Shown: positions 9,418-17,801 of the stretch, piece by piece
Layout of the letters: every line of letters begins with the position of its first letter
How positions within the stretch are numbered: the stretch's first letter is position 1
Origin: Ornithinimicrobium pratense
GTDB taxonomy: Bacteria; Actinomycetota; Actinomycetes; Actinomycetales; Dermatophilaceae
DNA: 64,000 bases
Reading direction: 5' to 3'
Assembly (NCBI RefSeq): GCF_008843165.1
Contig: NZ_CP044427.1
Coordinates: 1,488,001 to 1,552,000 of the forward strand
Translations under genes and position numbers: made by a program
The notes under the pieces: model-generated
Told to the model about the DNA's origin: nothing
What the model saw: the letters and a program-made list of their open reading frames with translations, nothing else
The model's database searches: none

Positions 9418-9553
9418 GGTGGTTCCTCTCGCGGGCGGGTGATCAGTCTAGGAGCGCGCCAGGCGGAGGCCCTGCCACAGCCGGGCGGGGCAGACCGGTC
9501 CGTCGGCGAGGTGGTCCCCCGCCCGTGCGGCGACGGAGGACGACGCCGACGCT

Positions 9554-12500
9554 CTATCCCTCGTTCACCACCTCCGGCGTGGCCCGCAGGTGATGGTGGA
9601 CGTAGCGACGACCGGCCGCCCGGTAGAACGTCACCGGGGCCCAGGTCTGCTGAGCCGGTGCCTGGATGAGGGCGGTGCGCTCGTCGAAGGGGTGCAGCTC
9701 GAAGGCCTGCACTGGGTCGCGCTCCTCGGTCAGCGGGTGCCGGTCGGTCGAGGTGAGCGTGCGCGCCCCGTCGACCTGGTGGATCTCGATCCGCTCCGCA
9801 CCGCGCTCGTAGGTCCCGGAGGCATCAGCCAGGTTCACCTCGCCCGTCCGGGGCCGCAGGGCCGCGGGCAGCTCGACGTCGGCCAGCTCGTGGAAGATCT
9901 CACCGTAGAGGGAGCGGAAGAGGTCGGCCGTGTTGCCGCCGTTGGTCAGGAGGGCGACGACGACACCGGCCCGGGGCAGCACCCGCAGGAAGGCGGACTG
10001 GCCGATGGTGTTGCCGTCGTGGCCGATCAGCCGCTCACCGTTCCAGTCGAAACGGATCCAGCCCAGCCCCCAGGAGTCGCCGAGGTCGTAGCGGCCGGGC
10101 AGGCGGACCTGCTCCTCCTGCATCGCGCGGACCTGCTCGGTCCCCAGGATGCGGGTCCCGTCGACGCCCACACCGCCGCGGAGGTGGGCGGCGGCGAACT
10201 CGAGCAGGTCGCGCACTCGGGCGTGGATGAGCCCGGCCGGACCTGAGGAGCGGGGGATACCCCAGACGGAGGCCGGCTGCACGTGCTGGTCCTCGCCGCG
10301 TTCGTGCCCCAGCGCCGCGTCGTAGAGCAGCGCCTCCTCTGGCAGGGTGCCGGTGCGGGTCAATCCCAGCGGCGTGATGAGCCGCTCCCGCAGGACGGTG
10401 TCCCACGTCTTGCCGGTGACCTTCTCCACCACCCGGCCGGCGAGGTTAAAGCCGGAGTTGCAGTAGGAGAATGTCTCCCCGAGCGGGTGCAGCTGGGCGG
10501 CGCCGGCCAGCCCCGCGACGTACCGCTCGAGGCAGTCGTCACCCCGGCCGGTGTCGGTGAAGATGTCGCCGTCGATGCCGCTGGTGTGTGTCAGCAGGTG
10601 ACGCAGGGTGACTCGCGCGGCCACGTCCTCGTCCGCGAGCCGCAGCTCGGGCAGCACGTCCCGCACCGGCGCGTCCAGGTCGAGCAGGCCCTCCTCGACC
10701 AGCTGCATGACCAGGGTCGCGGTCCACACCTTGGTGATCGAGCCAATCTGGAAGACGGAGTCCGCACCCACCGAGTGCCCGGTTGTCCGGCTGAGCACGC
10801 CGTGCGCTGCCGCGACCACCTCGTCCGACCCGTCCGGTGCGGCTCCGAGGCGGAGTATGCCAAGCACCGCGCCCGGCACCTCGTGCCGGTCCGCCAACAC
10901 CGAGAGCCGGTGCTCCCAGTGGTCTGCCTCGAGCGCGGGCGCGACTGGGTCGGCCCCGCAGGTGTGGCGGTGCACCCAGTCGACGATGCGGCGGTTGTAG
11001 TCGGCCCGGTGGGATGGGCGGCCGTTGAGGATGAACAGGTGTGCGGCGCCGGGGTAGAGCACCAGCTCGCTGGGCACGTGCCGGGTGCGCAGCGAGCCGA
11101 ACCAGCGCTGCGCCTCGCTCACCGGGCAGCGCACGTCATCCGCACCCTGCAGGATGAGGGTCGGGGTGTGCACCTGGTCGACCAGGTGGATCGGAGAGGA
11201 CTGGTCCAGGTGCTCCCCGTCGGTCCACGGCAGGGCACCCATCTCCAGGTGCGCCAGGAAGTAGCCCATGTCCGAGGTCGTCGCCACGCTCCGGCCGTCG
11301 GACACGATGCCCCCGGGCGCGGCGGCGGCGAAGCGGTTGTCCCGTGAGGTGAGGTAGCAGGTCATGTAGCCGCCGTAGCTGTAGCCGGTCACCGCGAGCC
11401 GGTCCGGGTCGGCGACTCCCTCGGCGACCAGCGCGTCCAGGGGTGCGAGGAAGTCGTCGGCGTCCGCGACGCCCCAGCTGCCGACGGCTGCGGTGTAGAA
11501 GGCCTCGCCGTAGCCGTCGCTGCCGCGCGGGTTGAGCAGCAGCACGCCCCAGCCCGCGGCGGCCAGCACCTGGTGGTACAGGTGCTCGGCGTCTGCAGCG
11601 CCCGACCACGCATTGTGCGGCCCGCCGTGGATGTCCAGCAGCAGGGGCCCGGCCCCGTCGACGTCCGGGCGGCGCAGGAGCCAGCCGTGGATCTCGGTCC
11701 CGTCGGGTGCGGTGAACGTCCGCTCCTGCGGCGTCACCCAGTCCAGATCGGCCAGCAGGGCCGCGCGGTGGTCCGTCAGCTCCTGGACCTTGCCCGTGGC
11801 GAGGTCCAGCAGGGCGACCTCACCGAAGCTCTCCGGCGTGGCGAGGACCAGGGCGGCCCGCTGCCCGTCAGGGGTCAGCGACATCCCGGCCACGGTCGTG
11901 GTGCCCCCGATGACCACCTCGGGCTCCTGCCCCTCGCGCAGCCGGTAGAGGTGGGTGTACCCCCGGTCTCGGAAGCAGACCAGCAGGTCCGCCTCGGTGA
12001 GCATCGCCGGGGTGGCGCCGGGGTATCCGGGGGCGCCGGCCATGACGTTGCGGTCGATCGACGCGGTGAGGTCCTGCCGTCCCGTCCCGTCCAGGCTGCG
12101 CAGCCACAGCTCGGCGTGGCCGCTGCCCGGTTCGGCCGAGCCCAGGCACAGCAGCTGCCCACCGGGGGAGAACGCCACCGGCACCTCGTAGGCGCGGTCG
12201 ATACCGGGCAGTTGGTGGGCCTCACCGGCGCGGTCGAGGCCGACGACGTGCGCGGTGGTCGTCATCGTCATGTCGTTGTCGGGGCCCACGCCGGTGGCGA
12301 AGACGACGGACCGACCGTCGGGTGCCCAGACAGGGGCGTTGGCGTGCAGCTCGCCGGAGGTCAGCTGGGTCACCTCACCGGTGGCGACCTGCACGGTATG
12401 CACGTGCTGCCGGACACCGCCGATGAAACCGGCCCCGTCGGCCTGGTAGAAGAGGTCGCGCGCCACGACGGGAGCCGACGCCGTCTCGCCCGGCGCCAGG

Positions 12501-12892
12501 CCCACCGGGGAGACCGCGGCGCTGAACGCGATGTGCGCGGCGTCCGGGCTCCATACCGGCTCCCCAGCCCCCCACTCCAGATGCGTCAGCTGGCGGGCAT
12601 CACCTCCGGCGCAGGGCAGGAGCCAGATTTGGGGCGGGCCGTCCGCGGCGCGCAGGAAGGCGACCTGGGAGCCGTCGGGGGAGAAGACCGGGGAGCTGTC
12701 GGCCGGGCCGGAGGTCAGCCGACGTGGCGATGACCCGTCGGTGCCGACCTCCCACAGCTCACTGTGGGGACGGTCCTCCTCGCGCAGCACGCTCGTGCGG
12801 ACGTAGACGACCCGGCCGCCGTCCGGCGCGATGGCCGGCTGCTGCGGCTTGACGACGGCGTAGAGATCCTCGATCTGCGGGGGGCGGGGCAT
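9554..12892 (-). CDS. S9 prolyl-oligopeptidase-family peptidase fused to a beta-lactamase-fold serine hydrolase
   Basis: A 1112-residue two-enzyme fusion. Residues about 1-400 are a TolB-like beta-propeller (repeats such as FSPDGSQVAF). About 420-640 is an S9 alpha/beta-hydrolase domain with Ser505 in GYSYGGYM, Asp586 in ADDVRCP and His618 in AAHLF, a complete triad of the acylaminoacyl-peptidase type. About 650-1110 is a class-C beta-lactamase/D-peptidase-fold domain with Ser718-x-x-Lys721 (SITK), Tyr810-x-Asn812 (YCN) and HDG. The frame is open through the junction, so the fusion is real in this sequence. No signal peptide is seen, so both act in the cytoplasm. The ATG at 12892 follows GAGGAG. 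It is divergent from the D-amino-acid cluster and likely trims imported peptides, including ones with D-residues (inference). Confidence 0.87.
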   Translation of the reverse strand: MPRPPQIEDLYAVVKPQQPAIAPDGGRVVYVRTSVLREEDRPHSELWEVGTDGSSPRRLTSGPADSSPVFSPDGSQVAFLRAADGPPQIWLLPCAGGDARQLTHLEWGAGEPVWSPDAAHIAFSAAVSPVGLAPGETASAPVVARDLFYQADGAGFIGGVRQHVHTVQVATGEVTQLTSGELHANAPVWAPDGRSVVFATGVGPDNDMTMTTTAHVVGLDRAGEAHQLPGIDRAYEVPVAFSPGGQLLCLGSAEPGSGHAELWLRSLDGTGRQDLTASIDRNVMAGAPGYPGATPAMLTEADLLVCFRDRGYTHLYRLREGQEPEVVIGGTTTVAGMSLTPDGQRAALVLATPESFGEVALLDLATGKVQELTDHRAALLADLDWVTPQERTFTAPDGTEIHGWLLRRPDVDGAGPLLLDIHGGPHNAWSGAADAEHLYHQVLAAAGWGVLLLNPRGSDGYGEAFYTAAVGSWGVADADDFLAPLDALVAEGVADPDRLAVTGYSYGGYMTCYLTSRDNRFAAAAPGGIVSDGRSVATTSDMGYFLAHLEMGALPWTDGEHLDQSSPIHLVDQVHTPTLILQGADDVRCPVSEAQRWFGSLRTRHVPSELVLYPGAAHLFILNGRPSHRADYNRRIVDWVHRHTCGADPVAPALEADHWEHRLSVLADRHEVPGAVLGILRLGAAPDGSDEVVAAAHGVLSRTTGHSVGADSVFQIGSITKVWTATLVMQLVEEGLLDLDAPVRDVLPELRLADEDVAARVTLRHLLTHTSGIDGDIFTDTGRGDDCLERYVAGLAGAAQLHPLGETFSYCNSGFNLAGRVVEKVTGKTWDTVLRERLITPLGLTRTGTLPEEALLYDAALGHERGEDQHVQPASVWGIPRSSGPAGLIHARVRDLLEFAAAHLRGGVGVDGTRILGTEQVRAMQEEQVRLPGRYDLGDSWGLGWIRFDWNGERLIGHDGNTIGQSAFLRVLPRAGVVVALLTNGGNTADLFRSLYGEIFHELADVELPAALRPRTGEVNLADASGTYERGAERIEIHQVDGARTLTSTDRHPLTEERDPVQAFELHPFDERTALIQAPAQQTWAPVTFYRAAGRRYVHHHLRATPEVVNEG

Positions 12893-12954
12893 GGTGTCTC
12901 CTCGGTCGTGGGCGTCCGGTCCACGGGCAGCGTCGCACCTGCGGCGCGGGCCGG

Positions 12955-12976
12955 ACTTCGTCAAAACGGACGAAGT
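12955..12976. promoter_or_regulatory. Inverted repeat, candidate operator between divergent promoters
   Basis: Perfect 8-bp arms ACTTCGTC and GACGAAGT are separated by AAAACG. The repeat lies 63 nt upstream of the S9-fusion start and about 80-180 nt upstream of the M20 gene. The core TCGTC-N6-GACGA recurs 61 nt upstream of oppA (26667-26682). The regulator is unknown; the PucR-type protein at 17798-19420 is the nearest candidate. Confidence 0.55.
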
Positions 12977-13135
12977 GGGCCGCGGCGGTTGGTGTAGCCG
13001 GCCACCGCGCAGCCCGGCCACCCCGACCTAGCCTGGGGACGACCCCGAGGAAGGATGCCGACATGCGCAGCGAAATCGACACCGACGCCAAGGGCATCGA
13101 CCCCGAGCACACGGACCCCCATCACAACGGACGTG

Positions 13136-14227
13136 ATGGAGACGGCCGTCATGGTGCAGGATCTGCGCACCCTGGTGGAGTGCGAGTCGCCGTCGGGGGA
13201 CGTCGCGGCCACGACGCGCTGCGCAGAGGTCGTCGCTGAGCTGGGGGAGCGATGGCTCGGCGCCCCGCCCCAGGTCCTGCGCACCGGTGAGCGCGTCGCC
13301 CTGCTCTGGTCCTGGGAGGGCCCACAGCGCCGGCTCGTCCTGGGTCACCTGGACACGGTGTGGCCGATGGGGACCCTGGCGCGCTGGCCCTTCACCCACG
13401 ACGCCCAACGCGCGAGCGGCCCCGGGTGCTTCGACATGAAGGCGGGCATCGTCCAGGCGATGCACGCCATCGCCAGCCTGGAGGACCCCTCCGGGCTGGC
13501 GCTGCTGCTCACCTCGGACGAGGAGATCGGCGCCCCCGACTCGCGCTCCCTGATCGAGCAGGTGGCGCAGGGGATGAGCGCGGTCTACGTCCCCGAGGCC
13601 AGCGCCGCTGGCGCCCTGAAGGTGGAGCGCAAGGGGGTCTCCCTGTATGCGGTGCAGGTCGCCGGTCGCGCCGCGCACGCGGGGCTGGAGCCTGAGCTGG
13701 GCGTCAACGCCAGCATCGAGCTCGCCCACCAGGTACTGGCCGTCGCTGGCCTCCAGGACCTCTCGGCCGGCACCACCGTTACCCCGACCGTGCTGTCGGC
13801 CGGCACGACCACCAACACCGTCCCGGCGGCGGGCCAGATCCGGGTGGACGTGCGTGCCCGCACCGAGGCGGAGCAGGACCGCGTCGACGCAGCCATGCGT
13901 GCGCTGCGGCCCGTCCTGGACGGAGCCTCGCTCACGATCGAGGGCGGCAAGAACCGGCCACCCCTTGAGCGGCGCCGCTCCGAGGCACTGCTCGCGCGCG
14001 CCGTGCACGCCTACCGCGAGCTGGGGTTTGGCGAGCTCGGCGCCGTCGCAGTCGGTGGGGCGTCGGACGGCAACTTCACCGCCGGACTGGGCATCGCGAC
14101 CCTGGACGGACTGGGTGCGGTGGGCGACGGGGCGCACGCCGAGGGGGAGTGGGTCTCGGTGCCCGACCTGCCGCGACGGGCTCGGCTGCTTGCCGCGCTC
14201 GTCCGACCCGACGAGGCAGCGCGGTGA
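13136..14227 (+). CDS. M20-family metallohydrolase, probable N-acyl (N-succinyl)-L-amino-acid hydrolase
   Basis: A 363-residue dinuclear zinc hydrolase of the M20/ArgE/CPG2 group. Seen motifs: GHLDTVWP (metal His and following Asp), GPGCFDMKAG (bridging Asp), TSDEEIG (catalytic Glu pair) and a dimerisation domain beginning KVERKGVSLY, with HA near the C-terminus. With the following GNAT and racemase genes it matches the desuccinylase of the D- to L-amino-acid pathway known from Geobacillus; glutamate carboxypeptidase activity is the alternative. ATG 13136 begins the family-like N-terminus. An in-frame ATG at 13055 exists, but its extra 27 codons do not look coding, while another frame between 13063 and about 13125 does, so the true N-terminus may be frameshifted. 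Confidence 0.8.
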   Translation: METAVMVQDLRTLVECESPSGDVAATTRCAEVVAELGERWLGAPPQVLRTGERVALLWSWEGPQRRLVLGHLDTVWPMGTLARWPFTHDAQRASGPGCFDMKAGIVQAMHAIASLEDPSGLALLLTSDEEIGAPDSRSLIEQVAQGMSAVYVPEASAAGALKVERKGVSLYAVQVAGRAAHAGLEPELGVNASIELAHQVLAVAGLQDLSAGTTVTPTVLSAGTTTNTVPAAGQIRVDVRARTEAEQDRVDAAMRALRPVLDGASLTIEGGKNRPPLERRRSEALLARAVHAYRELGFGELGAVAVGGASDGNFTAGLGIATLDGLGAVGDGAHAEGEWVSVPDLPRRARLLAALVRPDEAAR

Positions 14228-14239
14228 CTTTGTTGCAGT

Positions 14240-14260
14240 CGCACGATTCACCGTCGTGCG
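14240..14260. promoter_or_regulatory. Inverted repeat between M20 and GNAT genes
   Basis: Arms CGCACGA and TCGTGCG, 7 bp each and perfect, are separated by 7 nt. The site lies 13 nt after the M20 stop and 22 nt before the GNAT start. It could be an operator, a weak terminator or a processing hairpin. No U-tract follows. Confidence 0.35.
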
Positions 14261-14281
14261 CCCTCGACCACGCTCATAGAT

Positions 14282-15139
14282 GTGGGTACGACAGTGAACG
14301 TGAGCGCCGCCGCAGGTGACCTCGCCCTGCGCACGGCCCAGCAGTGCGGGCTCACTGTCGAGATGATCCACGACCCCACCGATGCGCACGAGGCGGCCGC
14401 GCTGCTACAACAGATCTGGCGCACGCCCCTCGGTGCCCCGGTCCCGCCGGAGCTGCTCATCTCTCTGGACCACACCGGCAACTATGCGGCCCTGGCCCGG
14501 CATGAGGGCCGGATCGTCGCGGCGTCGGCCGCCTTCCGGGCTGGGGACGGATCCCCCCACCTGCACTCCCACATCACCGGGGTCGCCGACAGTCACCGCG
14601 GCCGGTCCGTGGGGTATGCGATGAAGCTGCACCAGCGGGCCTGGGCGATCGACCACGGCTACTCGGTCATCTCCTGGACCTTCGACCCCATGCAGGCGCG
14701 CAACGCCTACTTCAACGTGGTCAAGCTCGGCGCCAGGCTGGACACCTACCTGCCTGACTTCTACGGCCCGATGGGTGACGCGATCAACCAGGGTGCGCTC
14801 AGTGACCGCGGCTTGCTGAAGTGGGACCTTTTCGCCCCCGCGTCCGCCCGCGACCTCGGCACCCCCGAAGCGCCCGGGATCCCCGGCGGCCGGACGGCGC
14901 CGGTCCCGCTGCTGGAGGTGGCTGACGACGGGGCGCTCCTGCTCCCCAGGACCTTGGGCGCGCCGCTGCTGACCATCGCCGTCCCCGCTGACGTCGGGCA
15001 CCTGCGCAGGACCGACCCAGACCGGGCGCTGCGCTGGCACCACGGCGTCCGGGACGCCTTCGTGGCCGCCTTCGCGCGGGGCTACGAGGTCATCGCCTTC
15101 CACCCCGACCACTCTTACATCCTGCGAAAGACTGACTGA
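14282..15139 (+). CDS. GNAT-superfamily acyltransferase (COG3375 type), probable D-amino-acid N-succinyltransferase
   Basis: A 285-residue predicted acyltransferase. The CoA-binding region is around HSHITGVADSHRGRSVGYAMK (residues about 95-115), where RGRSVGYA is a variant of the GNAT Q/RxxGxG/A loop, followed by SWTFDPMQARNAYFNVVKLGA typical of COG3375. In Geobacillus a homologous gene next to an N-succinylamino-acid racemase and an M20 hydrolase acylates D-amino acids; the same trio is present here. The GTG at 14282 lacks a clear ribosome site, and GTG at 14294 is an alternative. It stops 2 nt before the racemase gene, so the two are cotranscribed. Acyl donor and amino-acid range are inferred. 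Confidence 0.75.
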   Translation: MGTTVNVSAAAGDLALRTAQQCGLTVEMIHDPTDAHEAAALLQQIWRTPLGAPVPPELLISLDHTGNYAALARHEGRIVAASAAFRAGDGSPHLHSHITGVADSHRGRSVGYAMKLHQRAWAIDHGYSVISWTFDPMQARNAYFNVVKLGARLDTYLPDFYGPMGDAINQGALSDRGLLKWDLFAPASARDLGTPEAPGIPGGRTAPVPLLEVADDGALLLPRTLGAPLLTIAVPADVGHLRRTDPDRALRWHHGVRDAFVAAFARGYEVIAFHPDHSYILRKTD

Positions 15140-15141
15140 TC

Positions 15142-16248
15142 ATGCGTCTGCACCGAGCTGAACTGTTCACCGTCGAGATGCCCCTGGTCTCGCCGTTCGC
15201 CACGTCCTTCGCGGTGCAGACGCACCGGCAGCTGACCCTCCTGCGGGTCGAGACCGACGCGGGGGTCGGCTGGGGGGAGTGCGTGGCCATGGCCGACCCC
15301 CTCTACTCCTCGGAGTACCTGGCCGCTGCAGGCCAGGTCATCAGCGACTTCCTGCTGCCCAGGCTGAGGGGCAAGGACCTGTCCGCCTCCGCGGTCAGCC
15401 ACCTGCTCGGCCCGGTCAAGGGGCACCGGATGGCCAAGGCGACGGTCGAGATGGCGCTGCTGGACGCCGAGCTGCGGGGGGCCTCGATGAGTCTGAGCGA
15501 CTACCTCGGCGGAGTGCACGACCGGGTCCCCAGCGGGGTCAGCGTCGGCATCATGGACAGTGTCGAGGAGCTGCTCGCCGCGGTCGGCGGCTACCTGGAG
15601 GAGGGCTACCAGCGGATCAAGCTCAAGATCCAGCCCGGGTGGGAGCTGGAGCCGGTACGCGCGGTGCGCCGGGAGTTCGGTGACATCGCGCTGCAGGTGG
15701 ACGCCAACGCCGCGTTCACGACCGCGGATGTCCGGCTCTTCCAGCAGATGGACGAGTTCGGGCTGCTGCTGGTCGAGCAGCCGCTGGAGGACGAGGACCT
15801 CACCGATCACGCCTTTCTCGCCGCGCGGATCAGCACCCCGGTGTGCCTGGACGAGTCGGTCGTCAGCGCCAAGTCGGCCGCGGACGCCATCGCCCTGGGT
15901 GCCTGCTCGGTGGTCAACATCAAGGCCGGCCGGGTGGGCGGTTATCTGGAGGCCCGGCGGGTGCACGACGTGTGCGCCGCCCATGGCGTCCCGGTCTGGT
16001 GCGGGGGCATGGTGGAGACCGGCATCGGTCGGGCGGCGAACATGGCCCTGGCCGCGCTGCCCAACTTCCGTCTGATCGGCGACACCTCGGCCTCCGACCG
16101 GTTCTTCACGACCGACATCATCACCCAGCCGTTCGTGATCGAGGACGGGTATGTGGCGGTGCCGCGGGGCCCCGGGCTGGGGGTCGAGGTCGACGAGCAG
16201 GCCCTCGCCGCCGTGACGGTTGCCCGCACCGAGATCGCACTGGGCTAA
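15142..16248 (+). CDS. N-acyl(succinyl)amino-acid racemase, enolase superfamily (MenC/OSBS-like)
   Basis: A 368-residue enolase-superfamily enzyme that racemises N-acylated amino acids by proton exchange at the alpha carbon. Catalytic lysines are Lys162 in the KLK pair (160-162) and Lys261 in NIKAGRVGG. Magnesium ligands are Asp187 (VDAN), Glu212 (VEQPL) and Asp237 (LDES). Length and segments such as GWGECV, LYSSEY and WCGGMVETGIGRAAN closely match the Amycolatopsis N-acylamino-acid racemase as I recall it. Automatic pipelines often call this o-succinylbenzoate synthase, but no menaquinone genes are nearby and the M20 and GNAT partners support racemase. Starts with ATG 2 nt after the GNAT stop. 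Confidence 0.88.
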   Translation: MRLHRAELFTVEMPLVSPFATSFAVQTHRQLTLLRVETDAGVGWGECVAMADPLYSSEYLAAAGQVISDFLLPRLRGKDLSASAVSHLLGPVKGHRMAKATVEMALLDAELRGASMSLSDYLGGVHDRVPSGVSVGIMDSVEELLAAVGGYLEEGYQRIKLKIQPGWELEPVRAVRREFGDIALQVDANAAFTTADVRLFQQMDEFGLLLVEQPLEDEDLTDHAFLAARISTPVCLDESVVSAKSAADAIALGACSVVNIKAGRVGGYLEARRVHDVCAAHGVPVWCGGMVETGIGRAANMALAALPNFRLIGDTSASDRFFTTDIITQPFVIEDGYVAVPRGPGLGVEVDEQALAAVTVARTEIALG

Positions 16249-16264
16249 CCGGAGCCCAGCTGCT

Positions 16265-16288
16265 CAGCCAGTTGACCTGGCCTGGCTG
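16265..16288. terminator. Weak hairpin between convergent genes
   Basis: CAGCCAG (16265-16271) and CTGGCTG (16282-16288) form a 7-bp stem with a 10-nt loop in the 41-bp gap between the racemase and the convergent deacylase gene. It is placed as a bidirectional terminator would be, but there is no U-tract. Confidence 0.35.
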
Positions 16289-16289
16289 C

Positions 16290-17801
16290 TCAGGCCGGGG
16301 CGCCGCGCACCGGCCGCCCGGGCAGGGCGTCCAGCATGTGCTGGTTCCGGATGAGCGGCACGCCTCCCACCAGCAGGTGCACCACGCCCTGGCTGGGGCG
16401 CACCGGGTCCAGGTAGGTGGCCGCGTCGGTCAGCGTTCCGGGGTCCAGGACCACGACGTCTGCGTCCGCGCCGGGGGCCAGATGGCCCTTGGTCCGGGCG
16501 GCGGGCGTGGCCCCGTCGAGCACCCTGGCCGGCAGGTAGGAGCAGCGCCGGAAGGCTTCGAGCCAGGTCCACAAACCCGTCTCCAGCACCATGCGCCGCA
16601 ACGACCGGGCGAAGGTGCCCGCGGTCCGAGGATGGGTCAGCCCGCCTTCGGGCAGCGGCCAAGTGTGGGAGTCCCACGTCCGGTCGGGCCAGGTGATCGG
16701 CATCGCGTCGCTGGCGACGATGGCGTCGGGGTAGCTCAAGGAGCGCAGCAGCAGCTCCTGGTCGTGCGGATCCTGCTCGTCGAGGAAGGTGACGACACAC
16801 GGTGCGCCCGGGTCCTCGGCCCGCACCTGGGCCAGCCGTCGCGCGTCCTGGATCCGCTCGCCGGTGGCCACGAGCACCAGGTCCTGCGGGGTCAGGTCCC
16901 AGCGGTGCAGCGCCTCGGGCGCGAGGAAGGCGGCTCCGATCGCGGTGGACCCGGCCCCGTAGGGATAGCACTCGACGCTCACCCGGCTGCCCGCGGCCTG
17001 GTGCCTCTGCAGGCTGGCCAGCACCCGATCCACGTGTCGGCGGGAGGTGCTGTTGACGTGGCAGTGGTGCATCGCCGCACCGGTCTCCGCCGCCACGATC
17101 CCGATCTCGTCCGAGCCGTCGACGGGGGTGGTTGGGTCGGACTCGACGATCTCGCGCACGTGGGTATAGACGGGCACCCCGGCCTCGGCGGCCAGGCGAC
17201 CGACTCCGAGGAACTCGGCCGGGTCACTGGAGGGCGCATACCCCAGCAGCACCCCGATGCCCAGGGCACCGTCGGCCAACTCGCTGCGCAGCAGCCCCAA
17301 CCACGTCTGCAGTTCCCGGGTGCTGGACGAACGCTGCCAGTCCGGACGGGCCAGCAGCTGCAGCGAGGCCTGGATGTCGGCCGTGGGGGTGATCCCCGCA
17401 TGTGCTGCGGCCCGGGCCGAGCTCCACGAGGCGGAGAAGCCGTAGTGGAGCGGGCGGCCCTGCGCCGCAGCGTCGGCGTAGGCCTTGGCGATCGGCATCA
17501 GACCTGACTCCAGGTCGAGCGCGGTGGTGACGCCGTCCATGGCCTGCAACCGCATGCCGGCGACAGAGTGCACGTGGCTGTGCAGGTCGACGAAGCCCGG
17601 CCCGACGACGAGGCCGGAGACGTCCAGCACCGTTGCGTCGTCGGTCGCGGGAGCGGCGCCGTAGCCCTCCGGCCCGGTGCCCGCAGTCGCAGGCACCACT
17701 GCGGCGATCCGCCCGTGCTCAACGTGCACATCGGCGATGCCGTCGAAACTGGTGCCCGGGTCGATGACCCGTCCACCGCTCAGGATCAGTCTGGTACTCA
17801 T
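16290..17801 (-). CDS. N-acyl-D-amino-acid deacylase (D-aminoacylase family amidohydrolase)
   Basis: A 503-residue metal-dependent amidohydrolase. Landmarks are GFVDLHSHVHS with metal ligands His74 and His76, GVTTALDLESG, THVRE, HHCHVNS, IVASDAMP containing the catalytic Asp, and a C-terminal composite beta-domain (GHLAPGADADVVVLDP). It would release D-amino acids from N-acyl-D-amino acids or D-terminal dipeptides in the cytoplasm. The start ATG at 17801 overlaps the PucR stop as ATGA, so the two are coupled. It is the last gene of the long leftward unit beginning at oppA and converges on the racemase. Confidence 0.85.
   Translation of the reverse strand: MSTRLILSGGRVIDPGTSFDGIADVHVEHGRIAAVVPATAGTGPEGYGAAPATDDATVLDVSGLVVGPGFVDLHSHVHSVAGMRLQAMDGVTTALDLESGLMPIAKAYADAAAQGRPLHYGFSASWSSARAAAHAGITPTADIQASLQLLARPDWQRSSSTRELQTWLGLLRSELADGALGIGVLLGYAPSSDPAEFLGVGRLAAEAGVPVYTHVREIVESDPTTPVDGSDEIGIVAAETGAAMHHCHVNSTSRRHVDRVLASLQRHQAAGSRVSVECYPYGAGSTAIGAAFLAPEALHRWDLTPQDLVLVATGERIQDARRLAQVRAEDPGAPCVVTFLDEQDPHDQELLLRSLSYPDAIVASDAMPITWPDRTWDSHTWPLPEGGLTHPRTAGTFARSLRRMVLETGLWTWLEAFRRCSYLPARVLDGATPAARTKGHLAPGADADVVVLDPGTLTDAATYLDPVRPSQGVVHLLVGGVPLIRNQHMLDALPGRPVRGAPA

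Noticed and set aside
9418..9553. Possible small gene between the mutarotase and the S9 fusion
   Set aside because: 136 bases with no open frame that has a ribosome site or coding-like codon use; it most likely holds only the mutarotase promoter.
11573..12733. A 386-codon plus-strand frame opposite the S9-fusion gene
   Set aside because: It is a shadow of the S9 propeller coding sequence and has no domain or ribosome site.
15142..16248. o-Succinylbenzoate synthase of menaquinone biosynthesis
   Set aside because: The fold is right, but no menaquinone genes are nearby, the partners are an M20 hydrolase and a GNAT enzyme, and length and key segments match N-acylamino-acid racemases.
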